This document shows positions 46,161 through 57,115 of a DNA stretch of 64,000 nucleotides, one piece after another (within the stretch, counting starts at the first letter, position 1; every line of letters begins with the position of its first letter). This DNA comes from Malaya genurostris (taxonomy: Eukaryota; Arthropoda; Insecta; Diptera; Culicidae): the NCBI RefSeq assembly GCF_030247185.1, contig NC_080570.1, forward strand, positions 150,940,641 through 151,004,640, written 5' to 3'. A program made the position numbers and the translations under genes. The notes below the pieces were generated by a model, which worked only from the letters and a program-made list of their open reading frames with translations, was not told the DNA's origin and did not search any database.

Positions 46161-47730
46161 GATGATCACCGAAAAAAATTCTGCAAATATTGAGTCAGAA
46201 AATAACTGCATAGTGCCAAACGAATATGAAAAGCGTAAATAGTTTTCTTACCGAATTTCGGCAAAAGCTAGTTCATAGTTCGAAAGTTTGAGAAAAATAT
46301 TTGCTGATTCCGACAAAATCGTTATTCACTGATAAGTTTAGCAAAAGATTATGCTAAATCTCGACAAAAGATGCACTCCAAAAATCAGAAATTCCATTTA
46401 ACGAATCTCGGAAAACAGTATATGAATTACTGAGCAATTAGCAAAACTGTGCGATGCTGATCTGTTTCTGTTGATTACTATGTCAAGCTCGAGAATTTGG
46501 TTTAAATGTGTATTCATTTTTACCCTAAAAAGGACTACGTTAAACGTCGAAACGTTGAATTGCTGCGCAAAGCGAATATATCTATACAGAAAATCACAAA
46601 TAGTTATGCTTGAAATAGTGTGCAGCATCTACCAAGTGAATGATATTGCTCTAAACTGATTTCACGACAGTAGACACCAACTCCAGTTGCTACCCTTGAA
46701 TAAAGAATCGCCCTTGTTACGAACTATGTGTTCATCAGTCGTCGTGCCAATCTTCCAAACAACCATTCCTAATGAGTATATTTCATTTCACATTTAGTCC
46801 TGAAAAGAAAACTATTTGTGAGACTTATGTCACTAGGAGCTAGTAAATACTCATACCAATGCTTTTTGTTTAAGAAACATTTGCAGTGATTCAATATTCC
46901 ACAGAGTGCCTCTAAAGGATGCATTAATGCATTATTATTTCAAACATCGTTTCTGAAAGAATCGTTTTCACATGGTTCATTCAATTCTGAACTAATGTTT
47001 GAACAACTAATTCGTTCTACAAATCTGTGCTCTTTTAACCTGTTGTTTAGCAAGTTAATGCTTTCTAGTGAACGTAGTTCGAAACCGCGATTTTGCGCGT
47101 CTCTAACATATTTCATCAACTAAGTTTCGTTAGTGCATTACACAACCGAATCCATTAGCACTCATAACATTCGGAAAATCACGGAAAATGACACCACCGG
47201 TTCTGTCGGTCCCTGGCCAAAGATCTGTCAGTCATACAACCATCATCGCCCCCCGTTGAAGAGTTGAAATAATTGTTCAGTTTTATTTTTGCAATATTCA
47301 TCAACCTGTGGCAGAAGGCCGTAAGTTTCGCTGGTGGCTTCGCTCTATTCATTATGGGTTACAGGAAAATTAGACTCTCTCAGAAAGCAGAAAATAAAGT
47401 ATTTAGTTTCAAATCGTTCATGTAACCACCGTCTTGCCGGGTAGGCTTTTTTATAATCACAGTAAATTAAATCAGCCACGCTAGTTTAGAGCTCTAATTG
47501 CCCTTAATGCATCTCAGCTTTCGCCTGTTTCACCAAACTTACGGTTACGAATCAAATATCAAGCCATCGGATGACAGATTCTTTCACACATGCTGAGAGC
47601 TTGGTTTGTCATCTGGGGGTGGTGGTGGTGGGAGTCTACGGAGCTTATGGTCTCACTTTTCTACGGTAGTGTTTCGAGATCATGATATGAATGAAGTCTT
47701 CTGCAAAGGGACTCCAATTCAACTTTGTTT
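46161..47730. other. Intron DNA before the second strong first exon
   Basis: AT-rich. Motifs of the form GAAACGTC/GTCGAAACGTTG occur near 45,945 and 46,550. From about 47,180 composition becomes more even, and GGTGGTGGTGGTGG occurs at about 47,620. No other exon was recognised. Confidence 0.35.
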
Positions 47731-47904
47731 CAGTGTTAATTTGATATACCACAGTGACAAACTCGTGTCATCATGAGCCGCGCTCATGAAGTGATCCGCT
47801 GAAGAAACCGCCCTAATAGACATTGAAAACGAACGCAAAGTGCAAACAGGACACCGGTAATTGCGACGGTCGCCAAAATTGCAATCATCAACAACATCCT
47901 GAGT
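47731..47904 (+). promoter_or_regulatory. Candidate start region of the second first exon
   Basis: TTTGTTTCAGTGTTAAT near 47,730 fits an initiator (TCAGTGT) and could alternatively be a weak splice acceptor. From here to the ATG the sequence is 5'UTR-like. The last in-frame stop is TGA at 47,824. Between it and the ATG the frame is open and hydrophobic (VIATVAKIAIINNIL) but has no ATG. Confidence 0.4.
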
Positions 47905-48500
47905 ATGCTATCGCGCCGAAAGAAGAAAAATAAACAGCTGGAAGAAATGTTGGAACGGGATAAAAGTGATTCCGATTCGTACGAGGAGTTCGAGTACCTT
48001 CGGAACGAGATCCACGAGGGGAAAACTTCCACGCCGTTCGGCCGAAGCAGCATCGGCAGCAGCAGCAACAATAGTCACTCGAAGAGCCGCCCCCCGAGTC
48101 CAGGAAGTAGCAGCGTTACGGTTTCTGGGAAAAGTGCTTCGGGGGCCGATGTGAAATGTTCGAGCATCACCTACAGCAGGTGTGAAAAGCTAAACAATGG
48201 CGGTGGTGCTGGTCTTGGCGATAGTCAACCGAAGCCACCCGGTGCAATAATGGGAACCGTGGGTCGGAGAGTGCCGTGTCTGTCTTCCGGGGGTAGCTTG
48301 AAAAGTCGATGCTCGGAAAAGCTAAAGCTGAACGCGGAATGTGACGGCGACGGCGGCGGCGGCGGCGGTAAAATGGTACCGTCCGCGGCGGTGTCTGTCA
48401 TGGATCCGGACGATCCGGACGAAATCGACGGTTACTGTGCGGTGGAGGTACGGAATAGCGATCTGGACGGGACCAGAAGTACGGAGATCAACTTGATAAG
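47905..48500 (+). CDS. Probable alternative first coding exon, same gene
   Basis: The ATG is followed by 198 codons and two bases, ending at ATAAG|GTAGGT, a good donor, again in phase 2. The protein starts MLSRRKKKNKQLEEMLERDK, a basic, probably coiled-coil beginning, then acidic SDSDSYEEFEYLRNE. It continues through a serine/proline/glycine-rich low-complexity stretch with a run of glycines (about residues 150-160) and ends near STEINLIR. GC-rich third positions set it apart from the introns. No domain is recognised. Being on the same strand and phase, it would splice onto ankyrin or later exons of the forked-like gene and give an isoform without the first ankyrin exon. It could also belong to a separate gene. 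Confidence 0.6.
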
Positions 48501-49030
48501 GTAGGTGCTGTGCCGGGCGAGGGGAGAGAGAATTTATTTTTTTCGTTTCCATTTGTTCCGCGTATTTATGACATGATACGGATACTGAATTGTTTTATAC
48601 CGCACTTTGAATTGTTGTAACAACTCAATCCCATGGTTTTACAAATACCGTATGAGCTTGCAATACTTCGCGATGAATATCTCATAAACGAACATGTTAG
48701 ATATATTTTACAGATTTTACGATTGTGGATCCTCTTTACTCATGTAACTATTTATTTACCCAATGAGATAAGCCTGGTTGTATGAGAACAAGTTGTAATT
48801 CAATGCTTTGTGAATATCAGATCTAAATTTAGCAGTTTCAGTTCGAGTACGGTAAATAAGAAAACGGGCCGTAAAGATGGCGCTAGTGCTGTTGAAGAGA
48901 GTAAATGGGCGCCATGAATCACCAGAGCAGTCTTGAATCTTTTTTATTTCCAAATACTTTTAATCGAAAAGATTACTACCTTTGAGCAGTTCCAGAAATG
49001 TGTAACAGGTCATCAGACCTCAATGAATTT
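48501..49030. other. Intron DNA
   Basis: Begins with the donor GTAGGTGCTG. The remainder is AT-rich with no exon or repeat recognised. Confidence 0.4.
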
Positions 49031-49300
49031 ATTGGAAAAAGATACGCTCAGAGACGGGACTCGAACCTGCGTTCTTATGCATTCCGTGCATACGCGCTAT
49101 CATTTCACCACTCTGAATCTTGTTTTAGTCACTCTAAAACGCCAGTCAGACACAGTAGAACGTACATCGAACATGGTCTACATCCTGGCGGTCACCCGAT
49201 CGATACCTTACATCCAAACATCTTCTCTGTCCATCAAACACTAGTCCTCTCGCTTTATACCTATTTCTCCGACCAAGCATTGAGTAGGAGAGTGTAATTA
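49031..49300 (-). repeat. tRNA-related SINE, reverse
   Basis: The minus strand has GAGTGGTGAAATGATAGCGC (A-box region) and GCAGGTTCGAGTCCCGTC (an excellent B box) at about 49,120-49,050. A leader with GACCGCCAGGATGTAGACC and a tail of about 60 bases follow. The tRNA-like part has a plausible anticodon arm (TATGCA/TGCATA) but no matching acceptor stem, so a SINE is preferred over a tRNA gene. Confidence 0.6.
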
Positions 49301-49789
49301 TAATCGCTTGTCACCTACTAGTTTAAGAGCTTAGATTGTTTGCAAATGATAAAATTGAGAATTGAATTCTTTCATAATAATTGTTTTTTAACCCTTTCCA
49401 CATTTTTTTTTGTATAGTGAAGTTTTTAAAATATATCCTTTCACTGGAAGTAAATGATGATGATTTCAAAGTTACTTAAAGTATCAATTTGAGATACAAA
49501 TAACCTCAAGATATAAACCCAGACAAATAAAACGATTTAGTTTTATTATGATAATAATGAAACGCTGCAAAATTCCTCAATTTTGTTTTTATTGTTTATT
49601 GTATTGTTACAATTTGATGCAAATGATAATTGAAATAAAGCGAATTGGTACTACATAACGATTTATTGCTCTTGTTACACTTAGTTTGATCAACCCGTGT
49701 AAGTTTCTAGCCATTAGGTTAGATTACATGATTATTGTTTGGATCAATAATAGCAGTCATAGGCTAATGCTGAGCTAATGTAAAAAGAA
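49301..49789. other. AT-rich DNA
   Basis: No supported feature between the SINE and the promoter-like repeat. Confidence 0.35.
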
Positions 49790-50350
49790 TGATGTTTAAT
49801 ATATTCAATCGAACACGCTGTGCAGCAGACAGCAGAAAATTGCACCGACACACAACACAATGCAAAAGCGACAATCCAGCAAGTGAACGCATCGTACTTT
49901 ACAATCCAGTCAACAACTCACTGGACGAGCTACTTGCTTTATTCACAGGCAAGCACCTACTAAGCAAAGTAATGTTATACAGCATATATTTATAGATTGG
50001 TTACTCTTTGTGCGAAACTTGTTACTGCTACTGCTAAGGAAATTCGTGGTGTAAGCAACAATCGAAACAGTCGGCCGAGAGTGCGAGAGAAATCAAACCG
50101 ATGACATCATGATGGTATGCTGTGATTGGTTCGTCAAAACATAGGACGACTCAAACCAATTCTTCAAAAGTATGCTATTAAAATACTGGAACGACGTTGC
50201 CATACATGTTCAAGCTAAATGTTTCCAAATCGATTGGTAGTTAAATTATCTAAATCCATCAACAAGTGACTAAGTTGAAAATTATGACAGAAAAAGGTTA
50301 CGCGGCTATTTTTGAAACTTCTTATTGACACCTGACCTTGTATAGTGAAC
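49790..50350 (-). repeat. Promoter-like dispersed repeat, reverse copy
   Basis: On the minus strand the order is ACCTTTTTCTGTCATAATTT, ATTGATGGATTTAG-like blocks, a CCAAT box (ACGAACCAATCACAGC, about 50,137-50,122), then CCAATCTATAAATATATG with a TATA box (about 49,998-49,985), then CAAGTAGCTCGTCCAGTGAG. The same order occurs at 57,120-57,590. A 68-codon open frame on the plus strand is judged a shadow. Confidence 0.7.
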
Positions 50351-50589
50351 AGCAAGGCATATTTAATGCCAAAATGTTGTCAAAATAATCGAATTGAGCA
50401 CTACAAAAGAACACTGACTGTAAAACGTCTCTTCAATTTCTGTACAATATTTTTATTAATAAACTTTGAAATTAAAAATCGACATACGTTGTTCATTTGA
50501 TAAGTGTGAATTAGAAAGTAAAAAGATATAGCTAAACATGGTCCAAGTGTCAAAAATTTTAAAAATTTGCCAAAACAAAAAAAAGTACT

Positions 50590-51745
50590 GGTGTGTAATA
50601 TCAGAGACATAACTGGATGTCGTGAATACGAATAAAACTGACACGATTTCTTTACACTTTCGAATTCGCATTGATAGTTGATCGATTGTGTGAATTGTGA
50701 AACTTTCCCCCTTTTCACTATAAAAATTTTAAACGATTTTTGACGTCGATTATCTCATTTCGGATTTGCATATTTCATTGAAAGAAACTATCAAGATGCT
50801 GTACAGGATTCATTTCTGCCTTTTGGAAAAACCAAATTGTGGAATTCTCTACACGGGCAAAATTCCGATTCTAGAAATGAGCAAAACGAATCATGATTTG
50901 GGGAAAATAATATATTTTCATGTTATGATAATACACCATGAATAAAATTTTTCGCATCATGATCCATTCGGACTGATTTCGGAAATTTAAAACATAACGC
51001 ACTTGAAGTTGTTGGGTATAACTTCAGGCGTGTTTCTGCTAGGATGGTAATTTTTGAAACATAAATTCAGGCGTTATGTGTGATTTTTGCAACGATGGTC
51101 ATTTTTGCAATATATATTCAGTGAAAAGCACGACGAACTATGTTTAATTTTCTGTCAACCGGTGGGTAAAACTACACGATTATTAAATGAACATGCTTCA
51201 GGATCAAGTAAACATTTTCGGTAGGTCTTGCTTTTCAATGTCTACCTTTTGCTGTACCATTAATCTACTAAGCAATCTATCACATCACTTGAGGCAGAGG
51301 GTTCAAAGTGATATCCGGGTAGGAAATTAGAGTTACGAGCTTTGAAAGAAATGCATTCTTCAAATAACGCATTTTCGAACCATGATTAATTTTCATGGGA
51401 GAAGAGTTATTGCTCATGATTTCATGCTAAGTCAAAATGATTGGTTTCATAATTTTCTAATCATAACAGCAGTAACGGATTTCTTTCCGTGTACGATATT
51501 TAGCATAGTTCGGAACATTTATCTCGAACGATTTTTGCACAGCGAAAAGTGCACGAAGCAAATCAAATTATTTTGGATTTTCACTAAACTGATGATTTCT
51601 ACCTTTGATTTGCAAAGAAGTAATCTTAATAGTTCTTTAGATAACATTTAGAGTCATTAGAACGGCTGATTTTCTTGTTTTCTTTCTCTCCAATGCAAAC
51701 CACCAGCAGCTGATGCAATCGTTCTTGCTTGAATTCAAACTAGCA
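50590..51745 (-). repeat. Dispersed element, second copy, with a nested MITE
   Basis: This is the reverse copy of 14,650-15,195. It starts with GTCAGAGACATAACTGGATG and matches through TTTGCATATTTCATTGAAAG and AACATTTAGAGTCATTAG to CCAGCAGCTGATGCAATCG near 51,705. A 640-bp MITE (50,852-51,491) interrupts it. Confidence 0.7.
50852..51491. mobile_element. 640-bp DNA transposon/MITE with TA target
   Basis: Ends CACGGRMARAAWTCCG are inverted and flanked by TA at 50,850-50,851 and 51,492-51,493. The uninterrupted site is seen in the copy near 14,930 (CTAAATATCGTAGAGAAT), which proves the insertion boundaries. No transposase is encoded; TA targeting suggests mariner-type mobilisation. Confidence 0.85.
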
Positions 51746-52070
51746 GTTGAAGATATGTGCCTGTCGCAGTGTCAAATGATGCGAACCTGGTTTAAAGCGT
51801 CTTCTCGCCTTGACGACCGGAAGGCAAATGAGAACTACGACCTGAGCGTTTGAGGTTTTTAACCACGCAGAAGGTGCACTCTCCGATGCCGCTGGTTGAA
51901 TGCGTCTTTTCGTCCCGACATCTGCTTCCATCCAACGCACAAGAAGAAATGATCGATTTTCGACCACGGTTCCCCTGTTATAACGTTCAGTTGAAGATAT
52001 GTGCCTGACTACCTCAAAATCGTCGTCCTTGCGCGTAAAAGCCAAGTAAAAGTAAAGAGTAAGCACTAAT
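51740..52070. repeat. GC-richer segment with an 18-bp direct repeat
   Basis: GTTGAAGATATGTGCCTG occurs at about 51,747 and again at about 51,990. Between them the DNA is GC-richer and has an antisense 108-codon frame (starting MLTLYFYLAFTRK) without recognisable similarity. It could be an old repeat unit or part of a gene; no splice sites decide. Confidence 0.35.
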
Positions 52071-52269
52071 AATGACAGTAAAATAGCTTTTTATGAGCAT
52101 CAATCACGCCTTATAGCTCTATATCAGCAATCTTATAGCTCAACTGTTGTAAATAAATTGGAATTCAGCTTTCAGAGCAGCCGCATGTTTTGCCAAAGTC
52201 AGTCCTAATTCTGCCTGAATAGCGATCGAAATTAGTGATTTTTATTTTTAGGCATAATGCGGCATTAGT

Positions 52270-52520
52270 ATATGCTTATTGGTTATCTGGGTAGGGAATT
52301 TAATTTGAATCAGAGTTGAAGAAAATCGGTTCAGCGGTCTCTGAGAAAATCGAATGCATTACTCCCGAACCGGAAACTCGATCCAAGTAAAATTCAATAG
52401 CTATAAAGGACCCAGAGAGACCTTTCATTTAAATATCCGCGAAAATCGATTGCACAGGCAGGTTTTGGTTCAAAAGTCGGTTTTCACGGTGATTGCATAA
52501 CCTTTCGGTATGAGAAAAGC
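52270..52520 (+). repeat. Dispersed mosquito repeat, decayed copy
   Basis: AAATCGGTTCAGCGGTCTCT, CCCGAACCGGAAACTCGATC, GAGAGACCTTTCATTTAAAT and TCGGTTTTCACGGTGATTGC follow in the usual order. Confidence 0.65.
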
Positions 52521-54583
52521 AAGAATGGTGTAGAAAAAATCAGAAAATAACTATACACTGAAAAAATGGGAAACTTTTTCAAAAATTAGAAAAATTAACC
52601 GAAAAAATCGAAGAAAAAAAACGTCTGTTAAATTTGTTCACAATAACTTTTCATTGAACTTTGAATTTAAAATCCACATAAAGTTGCAGCTAATCCATTT
52701 TCAGATATTTTTACACGAAAGAGAATAGCTTTTCTCATAGTGACCTTCTTCTCAGGAGTAACTGTTTTCGAGATATTTAGACATAAAATGTAAAGAACTC
52801 AGGATTTTTATGAGTTTCGCCGATTCAACAAGTCTACACATGCAAGAACAGTAATTCTACATGAAACATAGAACTACTTGTAACTACACACTTAAAAAAA
52901 CATTTTTAATCGAATGACATCAAATGGAAATGAAATTTAGGACCACTGACCATCAGCATATCGATACAAATTCATTTGACATTTGCTGTCATTTTCAAGG
53001 GAAGCTTCCAGAATTCATCGTCAGTTGAATAATCGTACCTAGTCGTTTGAAGTTTTGTTTGCTAAGTTTCAAGTGCCAAGTAGTATAGCTGCTTCATTGT
53101 CTTCGCTGTTGGTAGTGAGCAAGTTCGAATGAATAGAATTATAAAGTAAAGGAGTAAAGTATTAAACATGAAAACTGAAGGAGGAAACTATCAATGCATG
53201 TGTATTCTGTAATTGATATTTCTGCTATCTGGTTTGTCTTTCATCTATTATCTCGAACCAATTCGAATGTTTACATGAACCTATTGAAAGATGTATTATA
53301 TTTTGTTACTTCAAGAGATCAACTGACGGTGGTTAAACTGAGCTTTGATTTGAAGAGAATCGATTGAAGAACCGTATGCTACCCGTTCGGTACGTCAGCG
53401 AACGTTGTGAGTGTCAGCGTGTGAAGGTTACTGCAGTAGACAGATCGTCAGTGTGTTTCACATTCGGTTTCAATTGAATTGAATGGAGTTTTACTGCACT
53501 GATTATGACATTTGATCAATAGAACGGTGTCGGCTGGGTGCTATCGTCTTATGCGTGAGTAGCAGATTGAAAGGGTGTGAAATGTATCTGAGTTACAGCT
53601 CATCCGACATACCAATATCTACCATAATATATTATATTATGTTTTATTATATGATATATTATAGTATATTATATTATCATATTATATTTTACTAATAAAA
53701 GTTTCATTGTATCGTGTTCCACATAACTAAATGATTAAAAATATGGGAATGGTAACATCAGGGCATTAGACGAATTTATGTCGGGACAAGAAATTGTGGA
53801 TTGTAGGCTCAAGTCACTTGAAGGAAACTTGCTTTCTTCTTAAAGTTTGACACAAGTTCGACACATCCTTCTCAAACAAACTATCAGGCGGGTTCAAGCA
53901 TATTTAGCGTGATGATGCCAAAATACATACCCCTCTTTCAAAAGTCTGTCTAGAGTTAAAATGATCTCTCCAACTATTCAAAATTGAGGCGTTCTATTTA
54001 TATGCTATAAAGAAAGCATTTATTCCTAAGGAAAAAATGCACTAATTATACAATTCCCGAACCGAATGTTGCGCTATAAAATACCATTACGCAATCGCAA
54101 AACAATTCCGAGTACAGTTATCGATTCGGTGTAGTAACACAGATGAATCAATTATGTAAGCTAAATGTAATGATCTGTGTGGTGAAATGAGCAGTAATTT
54201 TTTCCGCACGTTTCATTCTGGACGTTTGCCGAACACTTTCGAATGAAAAAAAAAATCCTACCAGTCTAGCAGGGAAAAGAGGCAACGTGTAACAGACCTC
54301 TGTATTAACATCGTGATCATTGAAGATGAGCAAACCGTTTGGCGATTCTTTGGTACTCTCACTGTGGATGTCATCACCTTAATTGGCTACACAAAGTGCA
54401 CTTGCTAGCAAGTTTGTAGCATAACCCTTTCAAGACGTAGTATTTCATTTACGAAGTATATATTCTGTATCTGAATTGTTCCAGATTCGGTTGGAAATCG
54501 TCGACTTTTGATTTTGATAACAAAAATCACATAACACAAGTTAATATTTTGTAGGATAATTAACACGGAGTTAATTATTTCAG
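52521..54583. other. Intron DNA
   Basis: AT-rich. About 53,625-53,700 is a degenerate ATTATATTAT repeat. About 53,330-53,500 is somewhat GC-richer without a clear exon. No other feature was recognised. Confidence 0.35.
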
Positions 54584-54589
54584 TCGGCG

Positions 54590-54873
54590 ATGCGCCGCGT
54601 CGCGCCGTGCTTTCTCTTCCAACAAACGTCACCCACACAACACGACAAAGAAGCCAAGACGAACGAACGGCACGGAACAACAGTCACCGTCACAGACCGC
54701 CCGCCGTCTGTCAATATCTTGTCTAAGCCTACTGTTGTTACTAGCGACTTCAACGAGAAGAGGCGAACAAAAAAAAATGATACTGCGAGCAGCAAAACTA
54801 ATTGCACTATTCAACGAAAGGAAAATTTAACTACTTCTCCGATTGTGGCGGTGGGTAAACGAGCGAGGTTCGG
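54590..54873 (+). CDS. Candidate alternative first coding exon
   Basis: Upstream, TTAATTATTTCAGTCGGCG at about 54,571-54,589 can be read as an initiator (TCAGTC) or an acceptor. From the ATG at 54,590, 94 codons and two bases lead to TTCGG|GTGAGA, a fair donor, once more phase 2. The encoded stretch is rich in Thr, Lys and Arg (DRPPSVNILSKPTVV, RRTKKNDTASSKTN, SPIVAVGKRARFG). GC content is high in the first half. No family is recognised, and it could equally be 5'UTR. Confidence 0.3.
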
Positions 54874-55214
54874 GTGAGAGTGAAGCCATTACTAGCCCTC
54901 GATGGGATCGATTTAGTTTTAATAACCTATGAGAAATTGTTTACCGGGAGGTTGGTTTGTTGCTGTGACTCCCGTTGCAATCTTTCGGTTGCGCGAGAAA
55001 GTGGGGAGAAAAGCTAGCGAATCGAGGAAGCTTTATACTTTAAATTTTTCGCACACACCGCAACGTGAGTCAAACAATCTACTTTCTGGTCATAAATCAG
55101 TTACTAGGAATCCGTTAGTCGGTGTTTAAACGAAGTATTCGTGGACAATAAGAACAAATGTAAGGTCAAATCTCACACTTTATTTCAACATTAAGTTCCA
55201 ACATGAATAATATA
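54874..55214. other. Intron DNA before a transposon
   Basis: Starts at the possible donor GTGAGAGTG. Nothing else recognised. Confidence 0.35.
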
Positions 55215-56481
55215 GTAAGGTGTGTATCGATAAGTAGTTAGCAACATTCAAACAGTTATTGCTCTGAAATGGCTTAAATTTTTGCAGCGTGTTTTGCCGT
55301 GACATGTTTGTTTACATGTCAATAACAGCTGCGCAATCGATTGGTTTCGGTACGGTTTATCGTTTCAATGATGAGTCGAATTAATCCGGAAACGCAAAAG
55401 AAAATTCTGCACACTTGGTGCTCAGAAAGTGGTGTCACGTACAACGAAATTGCAAAACGGGTGAAAGTGCACCACATCAGTGTCAAAAATATTATCGAGA
55501 AGTTCGGTAAGACCCTTTCCATGAAGGATTTGCCCCGATCCGGTAGGAAAACGGGTCCCAGCCAGCCCGGCCGGGACTTAAAATTGGTTGAGTACATCAG
55601 GAAAACCCATCGACGTCGACGCGGGATTTGGCCAAGCAGTTCAACACCAGCATCGGGATGATTCAAGGGATCAAAGTTCGGAACTCCCTGAAAACGTACA
55701 AGAAACAAAATGTGCCGAAAAAGTCCCTGGTACAGCAAGTTCAGGCCAAAACAAGAGCGCGAAAACTGTATAAACGGATTCTACAGAATAAAGACGGATG
55801 CATCCTGATCGACGACGAAACCTACGCCAAGGAAGACTCACGAGCGCTGCCCGGACCGCAATATTATACGAAATCGGTGTACCAGGACATGGACGACGCT
55901 GACACCACGGTGGCGATGGAAAAATTTGGGTAGAAGGTGTTGGTCTGGCAAGCAATTTGTACCTGTGGTTTGCGGTCGTCGATTTTCTTCACGAAGGGCA
56001 CAATTAATGCCAAGGTGTACGAGGAAGAATGTTTGAAGAAGAGAATGCTGCCACTGTACAGAAAGCATAAGACTCCTCCTCTCTTCTGGCCGGATTTGGT
56101 TTCAGCCCACTACGCCAACTTCGTTCTACAGTGGTTGACAAAAAAATAATGTACAATTCTTGGAAAAGGACATCAACCCACCGAACTGCCCGGATTTTCG
56201 ACCAATTGAAAGTTATTGGGCAATTGTCAAGCGGCACTTTCGGAAGGAAGGTACAGTGTCCCAGAACATGCAGAAATGACTGTGCAGAATTTAGTGAAGA
56301 ATGTCAAGTCCAAAGTGCGAGCGTTTCCCAGAAACTAGAATTTTCTTCAATATAATCAGTGAAATGCATAAAAATGTAATTTTTCTACAATATATCGAAA
56401 ACTGATGTCAAAATATGTTTTTTTTTTCGCTTTTTTATTCAATATTCAATGATGCTAACTACTTTTCGATACACTCCTTAC
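55215..56481 (+). mobile_element. DD37E mariner-type transposon, fairly young
   Basis: Inverted ends GTAAGGWGTGTATCGAWAAG then TAGTTAGC lie at 55,215 and 56,481; the left flank is TA, the right flank TT, so the target duplication is imperfect. Length 1,267 bp, the same class size as 767-2,038, but with unrelated terminal repeats. Confidence 0.8.
55371..56340 (+). pseudogene. DD37E transposase with few breaks
   Basis: In order: an N-terminal helix-turn-helix (SRINPETQKKILHTWCSESG, EIAKRVKVHHISVKNIIEKF), LPRSGRKTGPSQPG; after a frameshift near 55,615, DLAKQFNTSIG-like, KTYKKQNVPKKS and the first Asp in CILIDDETYAKED; a TAG at about 55,931 in the MEKFG-KVLVWQAIC stretch; the second Asp in LFWPDLVSAHYA; after a slip in an A-run near 56,145, DINPPNCPDFRPIESYW with the Glu. 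All catalytic residues are readable, with one stop and about two or three frameshifts, so it died relatively recently. Confidence 0.8.
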
Positions 56482-57115
56482 TTATTATATACAAAAGTGC
56501 AAATAACTTGATAGTTCATACTTCGTTTTCAGAATTTGTTTTACTGTGTCAATATTGTGGATGTCGCACTTTTCTTTCAAATTTTTGCACTTTCCCCACC
56601 TTTCGACGCCCCGTTTTGAAACTTTGCATGCATCTTCAGTATGACAAACCTTTCGATTTCATAAATAGAGAGTGGGTATGTATTTTTAGATGAAAATTTC
56701 ATAAAATTGTTATTGGGTTTCGATGAAGAAGCTCTAAATAATCGATTTACCACTCTGAAAAAGATGCACACTGAAAAGTTACAGTTAGTTGGGTGTATAA
56801 CCTGCTCCACAGTGTTGGAACTGCTTTTTTCGAGTCGTCGGTATATAACATTTTACATTGAACTGTTAGGCCACCTTTCAATTCAACATGAAAAACTAAA
56901 CACACGTAAAGTTAATGCCACTTTTAGTATTTGCACCAAAGTGTGCAATGTTTTTACTGACATGCCAAAATAAAACTTGTGGCCGATTTAGATAGTGATA
57001 ACTTGTTGGTCGTTATTTCATATTATCAAATTTACGGCCGACTCGTAGTTTTACAAACACAACAATTTACAAATGATTTGAAATGCTTCCATTTTTTTCG
57101 GCGTTAAAAATGTCT
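56482..57115. other. Intron DNA
   Basis: AT-rich, only short open frames. No feature recognised. Confidence 0.35.

Noticed and set aside
47784..48071. A minus-strand frame with a hydrophobic stretch
   Set aside because: It is antisense to the well-supported 47,905 exon, whose codon use and donor favour the plus strand.
49040..49125. A possible tRNA gene with a strong B box
   Set aside because: The acceptor stem does not pair and SINE-like leader and tail sequences surround it.
54405..54814. Minus-strand frames of 60-90 codons
   Set aside because: They are shadows opposite the 54,590 candidate exon, with no motif of their own.
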